Assembly (NCBI RefSeq): GCF_947331435.1 | Contig: NZ_CAMZOF010000009.1 | Span: 124,001-188,000 of the forward strand | From: Pelagibius sp. Alg239-R121 | GTDB taxonomy: Bacteria > Pseudomonadota > Alphaproteobacteria > Kiloniellales > Kiloniellaceae | Direction of reading: 5' to 3' | DNA length: 64,000 nt | Shown here: positions 24,451 to 33,076 of the stretch, piece by piece | Layout: every line of letters begins with the position of its first letter | Numbering within the stretch: position 1 is the first letter of the stretch | Program-made: the position numbers and the translations under genes | The notes under the pieces: generated by a model | Seen by the model: only the letters and a program-made list of their open reading frames with translations | Told to the model about the DNA's origin: nothing | Databases searched by the model: none

Positions 24451-26055
24451 ATGACCGACAATCGTGTCTACCTCTTCGATTCCACGCTGCGTGACGGGGC
24501 GCAGACCCAGGGCGTTGATTTCGGAGTTGCCGACAAGATTGCTATTTCCATGGCCCTTGATGGAATCGGATTGGATTACATAGAAGGCGGCTGGCCGGGC
24601 GCCAACCCTACCGACGACGCCTTCTTTAAGGATCCGCCGGTCTTCGAGACCGCGAAGTTCGTCGCTTTTGGCATGACCCGGCGACCCGGACGCAGCGCAG
24701 AGAACGATCCGGGGCTGGCCGCCCTGATAAATTCCAAGGCCAATGCCGTTTGCATGGTCGGTAAGGCCTGGGATTTTCATGTCGACGTGGCACTGGGAAT
24801 TTCGTTGAGCGAAAACATCGACATGATCGGTGAGTCGGTGGCCCATTGCCTGACCCGCAAGGAAGAGGCCATGTACGACGCCGAGCACTTCTTTGATGGC
24901 TACAAATCCAATCCGCAGTTTGCCTTGGATTGCCTCAAGGCGGCGCATGAGGCCGGCGCACGCTGGGTCGTGCTCTGCGATACCAACGGCGGGACTCTGC
25001 CGGCTGAAGTTGAGCGCATCGTCGGCGAAGTCTGTGTGCAGATTCCAGGCACACATGTGGGGATCCATTGCCATAACGATACGGAAAACGCTGTCGCTAA
25101 CTCGTTGCTCGCTGTTAAGGCCGGGGCGCGCCAGGTTCAGGGAACGCTGAATGGTCTGGGCGAGCGCTGCGGCAATGCCAACATCGTGTCGCTAATCCCT
25201 TCGCTGATCCTGAAGACCGATTACGAGATTGGAGTATCCGACAGGCAGCTCAAGCAACTCACCCATGTGTCGCATCTGCTGGATGAACGCCTGAATCGGG
25301 CGCCGATGCGCAATGCGGCCTACGTGGGCGAGAGCGCCTTCGCCCATAAGGGCGGGCTTCATGTTTCAGCGGTGCAAAAGGATCCACGAACCTACGAGCA
25401 CATCGATCCGCCCCTGGTCGGTAATCAACGCCATATCGTGGTGTCGGACCAAGCGGGAAGGTCCAACATTCTGGCACGGCTCGGCGAGATCGGCATCAAT
25501 ATCGACAGCAGAGATTCCAAGATCTCGGCGCTGGTTGATCATGTCAAAGCCCGGGAATACGAGGGCTACGCCTACGACGGCGCCGAAGCCAGCTTCGAAT
25601 TGCTGGCCCGGCGCGCCTTGGGCGAGGTGCCGGAATTCTTCACGCTTACGCGCTTTCGGATCATGGACGACCGGCGATGGAATGCCCGCGGTGAACTGGT
25701 GACCGAGTCCGAAGCCACCGTGACCCTGGAGGTCTCCGGGCAGCCGAAGATGGAAGTGGCCAATGGAAACGGTCCGGTCAACGCGCTTGATACTGCCCTG
25801 CGTAAGGCGCTGGTACCGGTCTATCCGAGCCTGGAAGGCATGCGCCTGGTCGATTTCAAGGTGCGTATCCTGACGCCGACCGACGGCACCGGCGCAGTGA
25901 CCCGTGTGATGATCGAAAGTGCCGACCATGAGGGGCGGCGCTGGACGACGGTGGGGGTCTCGACCAACATAATCGATGCATCCTTCAACGCCTTGCATGA
26001 TGGGATCACATGGAAGCTGATGCAGGACGGTGCCGCTGTGCCCAACGGCCAATAG
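24451..26055 (+). CDS. cimA: Citramalate synthase (2-isopropylmalate synthase family)
   Basis: The 534-residue enzyme starts MTDNRVYLFDSTLRDGAQTQGVDF, the signature of the citramalate/homocitrate/isopropylmalate synthases. The catalytic DSTLRDGAQ, GIHCHNDTENAVANSLLAVKAGARQVQGTLNGLGERCGNAN and GGLHVSAVQKDPRTYEHIDP blocks are intact. A C-terminal LeuA-type allosteric domain (about residues 400-520) should bind isoleucine. It condenses pyruvate and acetyl-CoA to citramalate, giving a threonine-independent route to isoleucine. GGAAAG lies just upstream of the ATG at 24451; an ATG at 24439 is the alternative. First gene of an operon with trmJ 15 bp downstream. Confidence 0.93.
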   Translation: MTDNRVYLFDSTLRDGAQTQGVDFGVADKIAISMALDGIGLDYIEGGWPGANPTDDAFFKDPPVFETAKFVAFGMTRRPGRSAENDPGLAALINSKANAVCMVGKAWDFHVDVALGISLSENIDMIGESVAHCLTRKEEAMYDAEHFFDGYKSNPQFALDCLKAAHEAGARWVVLCDTNGGTLPAEVERIVGEVCVQIPGTHVGIHCHNDTENAVANSLLAVKAGARQVQGTLNGLGERCGNANIVSLIPSLILKTDYEIGVSDRQLKQLTHVSHLLDERLNRAPMRNAAYVGESAFAHKGGLHVSAVQKDPRTYEHIDPPLVGNQRHIVVSDQAGRSNILARLGEIGINIDSRDSKISALVDHVKAREYEGYAYDGAEASFELLARRALGEVPEFFTLTRFRIMDDRRWNARGELVTESEATVTLEVSGQPKMEVANGNGPVNALDTALRKALVPVYPSLEGMRLVDFKVRILTPTDGTGAVTRVMIESADHEGRRWTTVGVSTNIIDASFNALHDGITWKLMQDGAAVPNGQ

Positions 26056-26070
26056 AGAGAAGCAGTCGTC

Positions 26071-26829
26071 GTGGCTGGGACCGATAAAACCGAAACGCCT
26101 ATCCAGGGTGGCCCCGCCGTTATCCTGGTGACTCCGCAACTGGGACAGAACATCGGCATGGTGGCCCGCGCCATGCTAAACTGCGGCCTGACCGAACTGC
26201 GGCTGGTCGCGCCCCGGGACGGCTGGCCGAACCCGGATGCCGAAGCTTCATCTGCCGGTGCGACCTTTGTGCTGGAGCAGGCGAAGGTCTTTCCGACCAC
26301 AGCGGAGGCGGTCGCCGACCTGCAGCGGGTCTATGCGACAACGGCGCGGGCGCGCGGCATGACCAAGACCGTCGAGACCCCGCGCACTGCTGTCGGCGGA
26401 ATGCGCTCCGCCGCGGCGCAGGGCCGATCGGTGGGCGTGCTGTTCGGGCCCGAGCGGGCCGGGCTGCTTAACGACGACATCGCCTTGGCGGACACGATCC
26501 TGGAAGTACCGCTGAACCCTGCATTTTCCTCGCTGAACCTGGCCCAGGCGGTGTTGCTCATCGGCTATGAATGGTTCCAGGCCGCGGATCAGACGCCCGC
26601 TAGCGAGTTGGTCATCAACGCGACCCGACCGGCGACAAAGGGCGAGTTGATCAACTTCTTTAGCCGCCTGGAAAAGGCGCTGGACGAGTCGGGTTTTCTC
26701 TACCCACCGGAGAAGACGCCCATCATGATCCGCAACATCCGCAACCTGTTCCAGCGCGCGGACCTGACCGAGCAGGAGGTGAATACCCTGCACGGGATCA
26801 TCTCGGCGCTTTGGGAGAAGCGGAAATAG
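26071..26829 (+). CDS. trmJ: tRNA (Cm32/Um32) 2'-O-methyltransferase TrmJ-like (SPOUT)
   Basis: The 252-residue protein has the SPOUT knot motifs: VILVTPQLGQNIGMVARAMLNCGLTELRLV (motif 1), GVLFGPERAGLLNDDI (motif 2) and LNPAFSSLNLAQAVLLIGYEW (motif 3). The C-terminal extension (ELINFFSRLEKALDESGFLYPPEKTPIMIRNIRNLFQRADLTEQEVNTLHGII) is characteristic of TrmJ. It methylates position 32 in tRNA anticodon loops. The start is a GTG, 15 bp after cimA, so it is probably co-transcribed. Confidence 0.93.
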   Translation: MAGTDKTETPIQGGPAVILVTPQLGQNIGMVARAMLNCGLTELRLVAPRDGWPNPDAEASSAGATFVLEQAKVFPTTAEAVADLQRVYATTARARGMTKTVETPRTAVGGMRSAAAQGRSVGVLFGPERAGLLNDDIALADTILEVPLNPAFSSLNLAQAVLLIGYEWFQAADQTPASELVINATRPATKGELINFFSRLEKALDESGFLYPPEKTPIMIRNIRNLFQRADLTEQEVNTLHGIISALWEKRK

Positions 26830-26844
26830 GGGAGAGGAGTTTCG

Positions 26845-28131
26845 TTGTTCAAGCAGCGAGTGAAGGTAATGGCGCCGATGTGCAAACAGGCCTTATGCGC
26901 AGCTGACAGGAAGCCCGCCCGGAAATTCATTTCCATTGCCGTTGTTCTGTTTTTGGCCGTTTTGCTGAACGCCTGCTCGACACCCGGCGATGGCGATGGG
27001 CGAGGGGAAGAAGTTTCAGGCCCCAGAGTCACCAAACTGGAAGTTTCGCGGATCAACACGCCGCCGACCGACTTTAACGATGGTTGGTCCGAATCCAGTC
27101 TGAAGGCGCAAGGTATCGATCCTGCACCCATTGCCCGTCTCGTCAAACGCATCCGTCAGGGTGGCTATGTTGGAATCGATAGCCTGGTCCTGGCGCGTCA
27201 CGGCGTGCTTGTCAGCGAAACCTATTTTGGTGGCATAAAGCGCTATTCGCTGCACCAGACACGCTCAAGCTTTAAGAGCGTGACGGGTTTGCTTGTCGGG
27301 ATTGCTGTCGCCGACGGCCTGCTGGATCTGGATGAGCCGGTGGCGCCTTTGATTGCGCGCTATCATGTGACCGAGGACCGTGATCAGAGAAAGCAGCGCA
27401 TTACGGTACGGAACCTTCTTCAGATGCAGTCCGGCCTGGACTGCTCGGAAATGCCGGGTGCCGGACCACAGCGGGAATCCAAGTCGAATGAGAGCTCTGA
27501 CAAGGTCGCCGCGGATTTCGATCTGCCAATGCATGCAGAGCCGGGAACGGCCTGGCATTACTGTTCCGGGAGTACTTTCCTCTTGGGAGTTGCCTTGGAA
27601 TCAGCGCTCGTTCGCGGTGGTGAGCGGGATTTGAAGCCGTACCTCGACGGCCGACTCATGTCGCAACTGGATATCTATCACTATAGCATTGGGCAAACTC
27701 CAAAAGGGCATTTGCCGATGCATGGCGGCGAGAAACTAAGGCCGCGCGACCTGGCCAAGTTCGGGCAGTTGCTGCTGTCTGAAGGCAGGTGGAGAGAGCG
27801 GCAGGTCGTGCCTGTCGACTGGGTTTCTGAAATTCTGGTGCCGGGAGTCGACACGGAATGGTCCTGGACCAGCTCCGTGGGAACCGAGGCACATCTGCAG
27901 CGCCCGTCGCGTTATCGCTTCAAGTGGTTTCAGACCCTGCTTCGGGTTCAGGGCAGAGACTACAACTTGATTCACTCTTGGGGAAACGGCGGCCAATTTA
28001 TCTTCGCCGTGCCAGATCTGGATCTCGTAGTGGTGATCACGGGAAGTAACTATGGTTACAGCAAGATCCAGGACCAGAAGCAGGTGTTCCACATGCTGCG
28101 TCACTTCATTCTGCCGGCCGTGATTCAGTAG
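26845..28131 (+). CDS. Lipoprotein serine hydrolase of the beta-lactamase/penicillin-binding family
   Basis: A TTG at 26845 with GGAGAGGAG five bases upstream gives 428 residues. A lipobox (VLFLAVLLNAC) near residue 44 predicts a lipid-anchored periplasmic protein. The SxxK motif is SSFK in HQTRSSFKSVTGLLVG, and the Tyr motif is YCS in WHYCSGSTFLLGVAL. These place it with class C beta-lactamase-like serine hydrolases; true antibiotic hydrolysis is not implied. It follows trmJ by 15 bp, and the shared operon is probably coincidental to function. A later ATG at 26869 is possible but has a poorer upstream site. Confidence 0.85.
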   Translation: MFKQRVKVMAPMCKQALCAADRKPARKFISIAVVLFLAVLLNACSTPGDGDGRGEEVSGPRVTKLEVSRINTPPTDFNDGWSESSLKAQGIDPAPIARLVKRIRQGGYVGIDSLVLARHGVLVSETYFGGIKRYSLHQTRSSFKSVTGLLVGIAVADGLLDLDEPVAPLIARYHVTEDRDQRKQRITVRNLLQMQSGLDCSEMPGAGPQRESKSNESSDKVAADFDLPMHAEPGTAWHYCSGSTFLLGVALESALVRGGERDLKPYLDGRLMSQLDIYHYSIGQTPKGHLPMHGGEKLRPRDLAKFGQLLLSEGRWRERQVVPVDWVSEILVPGVDTEWSWTSSVGTEAHLQRPSRYRFKWFQTLLRVQGRDYNLIHSWGNGGQFIFAVPDLDLVVVITGSNYGYSKIQDQKQVFHMLRHFILPAVIQ

Positions 28132-28217
28132 GCTCTTAGATTTTGGCTGCGCGCCAGACCGGATAGTAAACCGCAATCCGAAGCCTGTGATTCTACCCTC
28201 AACCTCGTCGCGCTTAC

Positions 28218-28769
28218 TTAAACCTCAATCACATTCAGATCTTCCGGCGACGCGACGTTGATTGAACTGCTGCCTTTGAGCGCGTGACCGACCCTGAAGC
28301 CGATGCCGCGGTTTGGGCTGAAGTGCCCCATCGGGCTGCTGGCCGTGGTCGCGTAGGTGACTTTCTCATTGCGCTTGAACTCAATCGTCGGATTGTTGAC
28401 TTGTCCGTTAGTAATGACGCGGACGAAGGCACCGTCCTTCGGTTTGAAGGCTGAAGTGTCGAAGCAAAGGATCTTACCTTTGTAGCCGATTTCGCCGGCC
28501 TTTTCCGCCGGGCTGCAGATGTCTTCCATGCCGAAATGAATTTCGAAGTTTCCGGTGAGCAGCATTTGGCGCGTCGTTGCCGGAATCAGTGTCATGAGCT
28601 CGGCCAACTTTGAAAGCGTCTTTTTTTCGGTATCACCCGTGGAGATATGCGCCCCGGCGATACTGCCGTCGCCCATGATGACCGTGACACCCATGCAGAG
28701 CAGAAGGTGAGGGTAGGCGATGCTGTGCGAGTCGTGTCCAACGTCGTCCTCGTCCAGATACACTGTCAT
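28218..28769 (-). CDS. Unrecognised protein A of a paralogous pair, deamidase-like Cys-His motif
   Basis: I do not recognise this 183-residue cytosolic protein. It shares with its upstream neighbour (28895-29515) the N-terminal pattern L-(D/N)-E-(D/N)-D-x-GHD, then C25, then Thr29, D-G at 34-35 and G39-x-H41. The Cys-x15-His spacing and the strand-turn-strand context resemble the catalytic Cys and His of CheD and CNF-type deamidases. A later LLTGNFEIHF aligns with LLIGNIGRWA in the paralogue. No signal peptide is present. The C-terminal half differs between the two copies. The gene is 125 bp downstream of its paralogue and convergent with the serine hydrolase gene. Enzyme activity is an inference. 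Confidence 0.7.
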   Translation of the reverse strand: MTVYLDEDDVGHDSHSIAYPHLLLCMGVTVIMGDGSIAGAHISTGDTEKKTLSKLAELMTLIPATTRQMLLTGNFEIHFGMEDICSPAEKAGEIGYKGKILCFDTSAFKPKDGAFVRVITNGQVNNPTIEFKRNEKVTYATTASSPMGHFSPNRGIGFRVGHALKGSSSINVASPEDLNVIEV

Positions 28770-28894
28770 TGTTTGTTCCCCTTCGCAGCTGTCCGACCTG
28801 TACGCCCACGCCCGGCAGACTCTGCACTGTGAAGAGGATACCAGATCACGACAGCGCCAAGAAATAAATCAGGAGCAGCGGTGACCTCGAATGC

Positions 28895-29515
28895 TTACGT
28901 CCTCAGCATATCACCTTCGGCGATCGCGGTTTTCGGGCCGATAGCACGTATCATGGGGACGAATCTTGTTTGACGCATCCCCCTGGATTCGCCTCGCCTG
29001 ACTGCACCGTAAACGGACTTTGCTTTCAGTCTCGGCCTGGCGGGATGGCTGGCCCGAATGTTCATGAAATGCGACCAGTCGCCGTCTTTTACAATGTCGA
29101 CATAAGGGTAGGGGTAGGCACCGCCTTTGTGGATAAGATGCGCTGCTGCGCCCATGCCCCCTGCATCGCTGGCCATCGAATCATATTGATAGATGGTGCA
29201 ATCAACACCGACGCCCATCAGCTCTCGGAGGGTTGCGCGCAAGTTGCCGCCCGTGCGCAAATCTTCTTCGGCGTGGGTTGCCCATCTGCCGATATTTCCG
29301 ATCAGGAGCATACAGAGAATGTTGGCGTCACCACGCTCTTCCTGGAAGTACTCGATAATAAGCTCGAGCTTGCGCCGTGTCGTAAGCACCGTCATGTGCG
29401 TGCCCAGCAGCGTGCCGTCGTCCAGCACTATGGTGAAGCTCAGACAGGAAATGAGATTGTGATACCAGATCTCGCGGTCGTGGCCGGCATCATTCTCGTT
29501 CAGGCCGATTCCCAT
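28895..29515 (-). CDS. Unrecognised protein B of a paralogous pair, deamidase-like Cys-His motif
   Basis: The 206-residue protein begins MGIGLNENDAGHDREIW and carries Cys24 and His40 (ISCLSFTIVLDDGTLLGTHMTV), at the same spacing as Cys25 and His41 of the neighbouring paralogue. Thr28, the DG turn and the Gly before His40 are also shared. After residue 75 the two proteins diverge; this one has a basic C-terminus (AVRRGESRGMRQTRFVP). No signal peptide or membrane segment is seen. A SMI1/KNR4 gene starts 260 bp away on the other strand. I do not recognise a named family. Confidence 0.7.
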   Translation of the reverse strand: MGIGLNENDAGHDREIWYHNLISCLSFTIVLDDGTLLGTHMTVLTTRRKLELIIEYFQEERGDANILCMLLIGNIGRWATHAEEDLRTGGNLRATLRELMGVGVDCTIYQYDSMASDAGGMGAAAHLIHKGGAYPYPYVDIVKDGDWSHFMNIRASHPARPRLKAKSVYGAVRRGESRGMRQTRFVPMIRAIGPKTAIAEGDMLRT

Positions 29516-29774
29516 AATTTGCGCTTCCTCCTCGTCATCGAGCCAAGAGCGTTGAGAGATTATAGCACATGACGGCTTGCTCTCATCGACGCCGAACTGA
29601 TGTGCCGGTCACCAGCAATCGAGTCAGCTTGCAAGGCCAAACTTATGCCCCTGCGGCGCGCACAGACTATGCTGCCGGAACCAATTCATGCGGTATTGAA
29701 TTTCCGCTCTCATGTTACGATGCGTAGTGGGTACATTTGTTTTTGCGAGCACGGACCCGGAGGTTATCTGCGCA

Positions 29775-30236
29775 ATGAGTATTGAGAAAATTCAAAAAGA
29801 AAGGGGTATCACCCTTCCGAGAGACTATCTCCAATTTCTATCCAAGTTGGATGTGGAGCAAGACTACTGCTTTAACGACGATCCGGAGGAACATCCCGAT
29901 TTTGAAGGCCGCTGCTGGTGGTTTTTCGACGAAGAGCGGCTGGCTAGAATTGTAGAGATGTCGCGCGTGGGGGCGGCCCCGGCACACCGGCAGTTGGAGC
30001 TTTACCTGAAGTGCTATCAAGATTTTTCAGACTGTGATTCAGTTTATTCAGATGAAGGTGAGCTTTCGATCGCCCGGGTTGCCAACGGCTTTGTTGTTGC
30101 AGAAGAAAATGGAGATCTCTTGTATCTGGATCCCCATGAAAACTTCTCAGTTTGGATATTCCATCACGATGGGAGTGACGTGACGAAGGTCGCCGGTTCA
30201 ATCGGCGAATGGCTGGCTAAGGCCACCCTCGGATAA
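29775..30236 (+). CDS. SMI1/KNR4 family protein
   Basis: From the ATG at 29775 the 153-residue protein reads MSIEKIQKERGITLPRDYLQFL, the opening of SMI1/KNR4 domains, and later has GFVVAEENGDLLYLDPHENFSVWIFHHDGSDVTKVAGSIGEWL, the closing block. Bacterial SMI1/KNR4 proteins are well known as immunity proteins of polymorphic and contact-dependent toxin systems. It is divergent from the deamidase-like pair, separated by about 260 bp. No classical toxin is adjacent. The domain is acidic, as usual for immunity proteins. Confidence 0.8.
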   Translation: MSIEKIQKERGITLPRDYLQFLSKLDVEQDYCFNDDPEEHPDFEGRCWWFFDEERLARIVEMSRVGAAPAHRQLELYLKCYQDFSDCDSVYSDEGELSIARVANGFVVAEENGDLLYLDPHENFSVWIFHHDGSDVTKVAGSIGEWLAKATLG

Positions 30237-30243
30237 CACCGCC

Positions 30244-30690
30244 TCAATTCGCCAGATCGAACTTGTGTTCCTCCAGCACAAAGAGGCTGACGTACTGAAC
30301 AACGTTCGGGTCGGAGGCGAAGAGCCGCTTGCTGACCTCCTGGAAGACCTTCATGCTGCCGACCTTCAGGATCGCAACCATGTCGGTCTCGCCTGATACG
30401 CCATAGAATTGCGACACCGTCGGCTCTTCCACCACCTGCTGCAGCCAGTCGCGCCGGGCCTCGAGGCCATGGTCGGCGAGTTTCAGGGTGACGATGGCCT
30501 TGATGCCGCGGCCGAGTTGCTCGGGGTCTGTCAGGACGATGGTCTTTGTGATGACGCCTGCGTCCTTGAGCTGACGGACGCGTCGCAGGCAGCTTGAGGG
30601 GGCAAGACCCACCCGATCGGCCAGGTCGTTGTTGCGGATCGAGGCGTCGGCTTGCAGGAGATTCAGGATTTTCCGGTCGATGCGGTCCAT
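30244..30690 (-). CDS. Lrp/AsnC-family regulator
   Basis: The 148-residue protein has an N-terminal helix-turn-helix (MDRIDRKILNLLQADASIRNNDLADRVGLAPSSCLRRVRQLKDAGVI) and a C-terminal RAM ligand-binding domain (VEEPTVSQFYGVSGETDMVAILKV). It forms octameric or dimeric DNA-wrapping assemblies in the family and responds to amino acids. It is divergent from the threonine aldolase gene, 128 bp away, which is its likely target. Confidence 0.93.
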   Translation of the reverse strand: MDRIDRKILNLLQADASIRNNDLADRVGLAPSSCLRRVRQLKDAGVITKTIVLTDPEQLGRGIKAIVTLKLADHGLEARRDWLQQVVEEPTVSQFYGVSGETDMVAILKVGSMKVFQEVSKRLFASDPNVVQYVSLFVLEEHKFDLAN

Positions 30691-30729
30691 TTTGATCTTA
30701 CCATGTTATTGCTCATTTTTCGAATAAAA

Positions 30730-30745
30730 TTGCAAATTAGCGCAA
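30730..30745. promoter_or_regulatory. Candidate Lrp-type dyad
   Basis: TTGC (30730-30733) and GCAA (30742-30745) form an inverted repeat with an AT-rich centre, in the spacer between the divergent Lrp and threonine aldolase genes. Lrp/AsnC sites are typically AT-rich dyads of this kind. Binding is inferred. Confidence 0.35.
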
Positions 30746-30818
30746 ATATCAATCACCTATTTCAAGGAGATTGCCCTATCACTGAGAGGCTCTTTCACGC
30801 GAACAAAGGCCTCGAACC

Positions 30819-31877
30819 ATGCCCGACACTGCTCTCGAACTGGAAATCCCTCTCGCGCCTGGACAGCGCCTCGACTTCCGAAGTGACACCTTGACCCGCC
30901 CCAGCTCCCACATGCGCCGTGCGATTGCCGAAGCGGCGGTCGGGGACGACTACTACCGCGAAGATCCAACCGTGCAGACGCTGGAGCGTGAGGTCGCCGC
31001 GCTGTTCGGCAAGGAAGCCGCGATCCTCAATACTTCCGGCACCCAATCGAACCTCGTGGCTGTGATGTCGCACTGCACTCGGGGGGATGCCTATATCGCT
31101 GGTGACGGGTCCCATAGCCATCTGAACGAACTGGGCGGGGCCGCCAGCCTGGCGGGAGTGCAGCCAAAGGCGGTGCGCAATCAGCCCGACGGTACCCTTG
31201 CGCTGGAGGACATCGAGGCGGCGATCAACCCGGACGGCCTTATTTTTGCGCCCTGCCGGTTGCTTGCGTTGGAAAACACCATTGGTGGCAAGGTGCTGCC
31301 GCAGAACTATGTGGAGGCCGCAACGAACCTCGCCCGGTCGCGGGGACTGGCGTGTCATCTGGATGGGGCGCGCGTGTTCAATGCCTCAGTGGCGCTGGGC
31401 TTGCCTGTAGTCGAGGTGGTTCGTCCTTTCGATACGATCTCGGTCTGCCTTTCCAAAGGCTTGGGTGCGCCAGTCGGCTCACTGCTGGTAGGTTCTGGCG
31501 ATCTCATCGAACAAGCGCACCGTCACCGGCAGGCCCTGGGCGGGGGCCTGCGGCAGGCAGGCATTCTGGCCGCGGCCGGACTCTATGCGCTGGAGCACAA
31601 TGTGGAGCGGATGGCAGAGGATCACGCACGGGCGCGGCGGCTTGCAGGGGCCCTCAATCTGATCGAGGGTGTGAGCGCCGATCTGCCGCAAAGCAACATC
31701 ATCTTCGCGGATGTCGACCCGTCGATTGCAGGACCTTTCACTGACTTCCTCACCGAGGCCGGCATCCGACACTCGGGAAGCGAAACGCGCCAACGCTGGG
31801 TGACGCACCTGGACATCGACGATGAAGCGTTGGAGGAGGCGATGTCCGCCTTGAAGCGTTTTGCGGAGCAGGGCTGA
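30819..31877 (+). CDS. Low-specificity L-threonine aldolase family PLP enzyme
   Basis: The 352-residue fold-type I PLP enzyme opens with LDFRSDTLTRPSSHMRRAIAEAAVGDDYYREDPTVQTLEREVAALFGKEAAILNTSGTQSNLVAV. The PLP-binding Lys lies in ISVCLSKGLGAPVGSLLVG, after CHLDGARVFNASVALG. It cleaves beta-hydroxy amino acids (threonine, allo-threonine) to glycine and an aldehyde. The divergent Lrp regulator fits amino acid control. Length is typical. Confidence 0.9.
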   Translation: MPDTALELEIPLAPGQRLDFRSDTLTRPSSHMRRAIAEAAVGDDYYREDPTVQTLEREVAALFGKEAAILNTSGTQSNLVAVMSHCTRGDAYIAGDGSHSHLNELGGAASLAGVQPKAVRNQPDGTLALEDIEAAINPDGLIFAPCRLLALENTIGGKVLPQNYVEAATNLARSRGLACHLDGARVFNASVALGLPVVEVVRPFDTISVCLSKGLGAPVGSLLVGSGDLIEQAHRHRQALGGGLRQAGILAAAGLYALEHNVERMAEDHARARRLAGALNLIEGVSADLPQSNIIFADVDPSIAGPFTDFLTEAGIRHSGSETRQRWVTHLDIDDEALEEAMSALKRFAEQG

Positions 31878-32073
31878 ATGAGAGTGTTGTCTGCGCTGGA
31901 AGCGCTTCACGCGGTGCATTGTTATCAGGAGCCGGCGATTTACGTCACTGAAGCTTTCGCGGGCCGGTCGGGGGCTGCGCGCCGGAAAGATAACAGCCAC
32001 CGATCGTGAAATCGGGCGTCGTGAAGGAGCACTATCATCCGCGCTGCTGATCAGATTCTAAACAGGGCTGCGC

Positions 32074-32910
32074 TTAAACCGGATTTCGGGGATCGCCCGG
32101 GGCGATGCCGAGCCCGGCGAGGACGCGGCGGCGGGACATGAAAATATGGTTGCGCATGACCAGGCCGAGACCGATGGGGTCTTCCAGTTTGATCACCCGG
32201 ACCAGCTCTTCAAGTTCATCGGCCACCGCAGCCATCGTCTCGGCCCAGGGCATCGTGGGCAGAGAGAGCAGCCACATGCGGGTAGTCTGATAAAAGAGCG
32301 TCCGGTGCATCTCGCGCAGGCAGCCGTTCTCGATCAGATCGATCACCGGAAGGTAGTATTGCAGATTGGCGTCACCGAAGCCGATCACATCTCCTTCATC
32401 AAGCCCGAGGAAAACCTCTCGGACCTCGAGAAGCCGCTGAATACTCTCAGGCGGGAAGGGTAGACGGAAATAGTCGCCCGCCGCCTGGGCAAGGATCATG
32501 CGCACTGTATAGACCTCGACCAGCCGTTCCGGCTCGACCGCGGTGACGATGGTACCGACGCCGTGCCGGGCCGTGACCAAATCGTCATGCTCCAGCATTG
32601 AAAGTACACGCCGCATCGGTGTCCGGCTGACCGAAAACTCGGTAGCCAGTTCCACTTCATGCAGCGCCGTCTCCGGCGGATAGCGGTTGGTACAGATCCG
32701 GTTCCGGATTTCTTCGTAGATCGCGTCAGCCCGCTGACGTGCCGCCGATCTGTCGTCAATTTGCCGAGAGCCTTCCACCGCTCTTCCTTTTTTCTGTGAC
32801 GCGGCGTTTTTCCGGCCACGGCCACTGCGCGCATTCACCCGATCACCTGCGCGCGCTCCTTCTAGCACAAATACCGGCCGGGAGCGATGCCCTGACCGGT
32901 CATGGCGCAA
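32074..32910 (-). CDS. GntR-family (FCD-type) regulator
   Basis: The frame spans 278 residues from a TTG at 32910; a GTG at 32838 with an AGGTG site upstream is the more likely start and would give 254. The basic N-terminal extension precedes a GntR winged helix (ADAIYEEIRNRICTNRYPPETALHEVELATEFSVSRTPMRRVLSMLEHDDLV) and an FCD-like helical domain. A TGTATACA core lies just upstream, typical of operators for this subfamily. No metabolic gene is tightly linked: the threonine aldolase is convergent and the other flank is a decayed gene. Confidence 0.85.
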   Translation of the reverse strand: MRHDRSGHRSRPVFVLEGARAGDRVNARSGRGRKNAASQKKGRAVEGSRQIDDRSAARQRADAIYEEIRNRICTNRYPPETALHEVELATEFSVSRTPMRRVLSMLEHDDLVTARHGVGTIVTAVEPERLVEVYTVRMILAQAAGDYFRLPFPPESIQRLLEVREVFLGLDEGDVIGFGDANLQYYLPVIDLIENGCLREMHRTLFYQTTRMWLLSLPTMPWAETMAAVADELEELVRVIKLEDPIGLGLVMRNHIFMSRRRVLAGLGIAPGDPRNPV

Positions 32911-32930
32911 GAGGCAGGAAGGTTGGATAA

Positions 32931-32938
32931 TGTATACA
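32931..32938. promoter_or_regulatory. TGTATACA core, candidate GntR/FCD operator
   Basis: The perfect 8-bp palindrome TGTATACA lies 21 bp upstream of the longest GntR frame. Many FadR/FCD regulators bind dyads with this core. It suggests autoregulation. Confidence 0.4.
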
Positions 32939-33076
32939 ATAATACTTAAAAATTTTGACGAAACTCTAAACTACGCTCGATTAGGGATTACAACTGGCAT
33001 AGATGTGCACAACATAGTGGCTAGGGGCCACGGGGAATTTTCACGATTGGTGACGACGTAGGTTTGCGGCGCGGCG

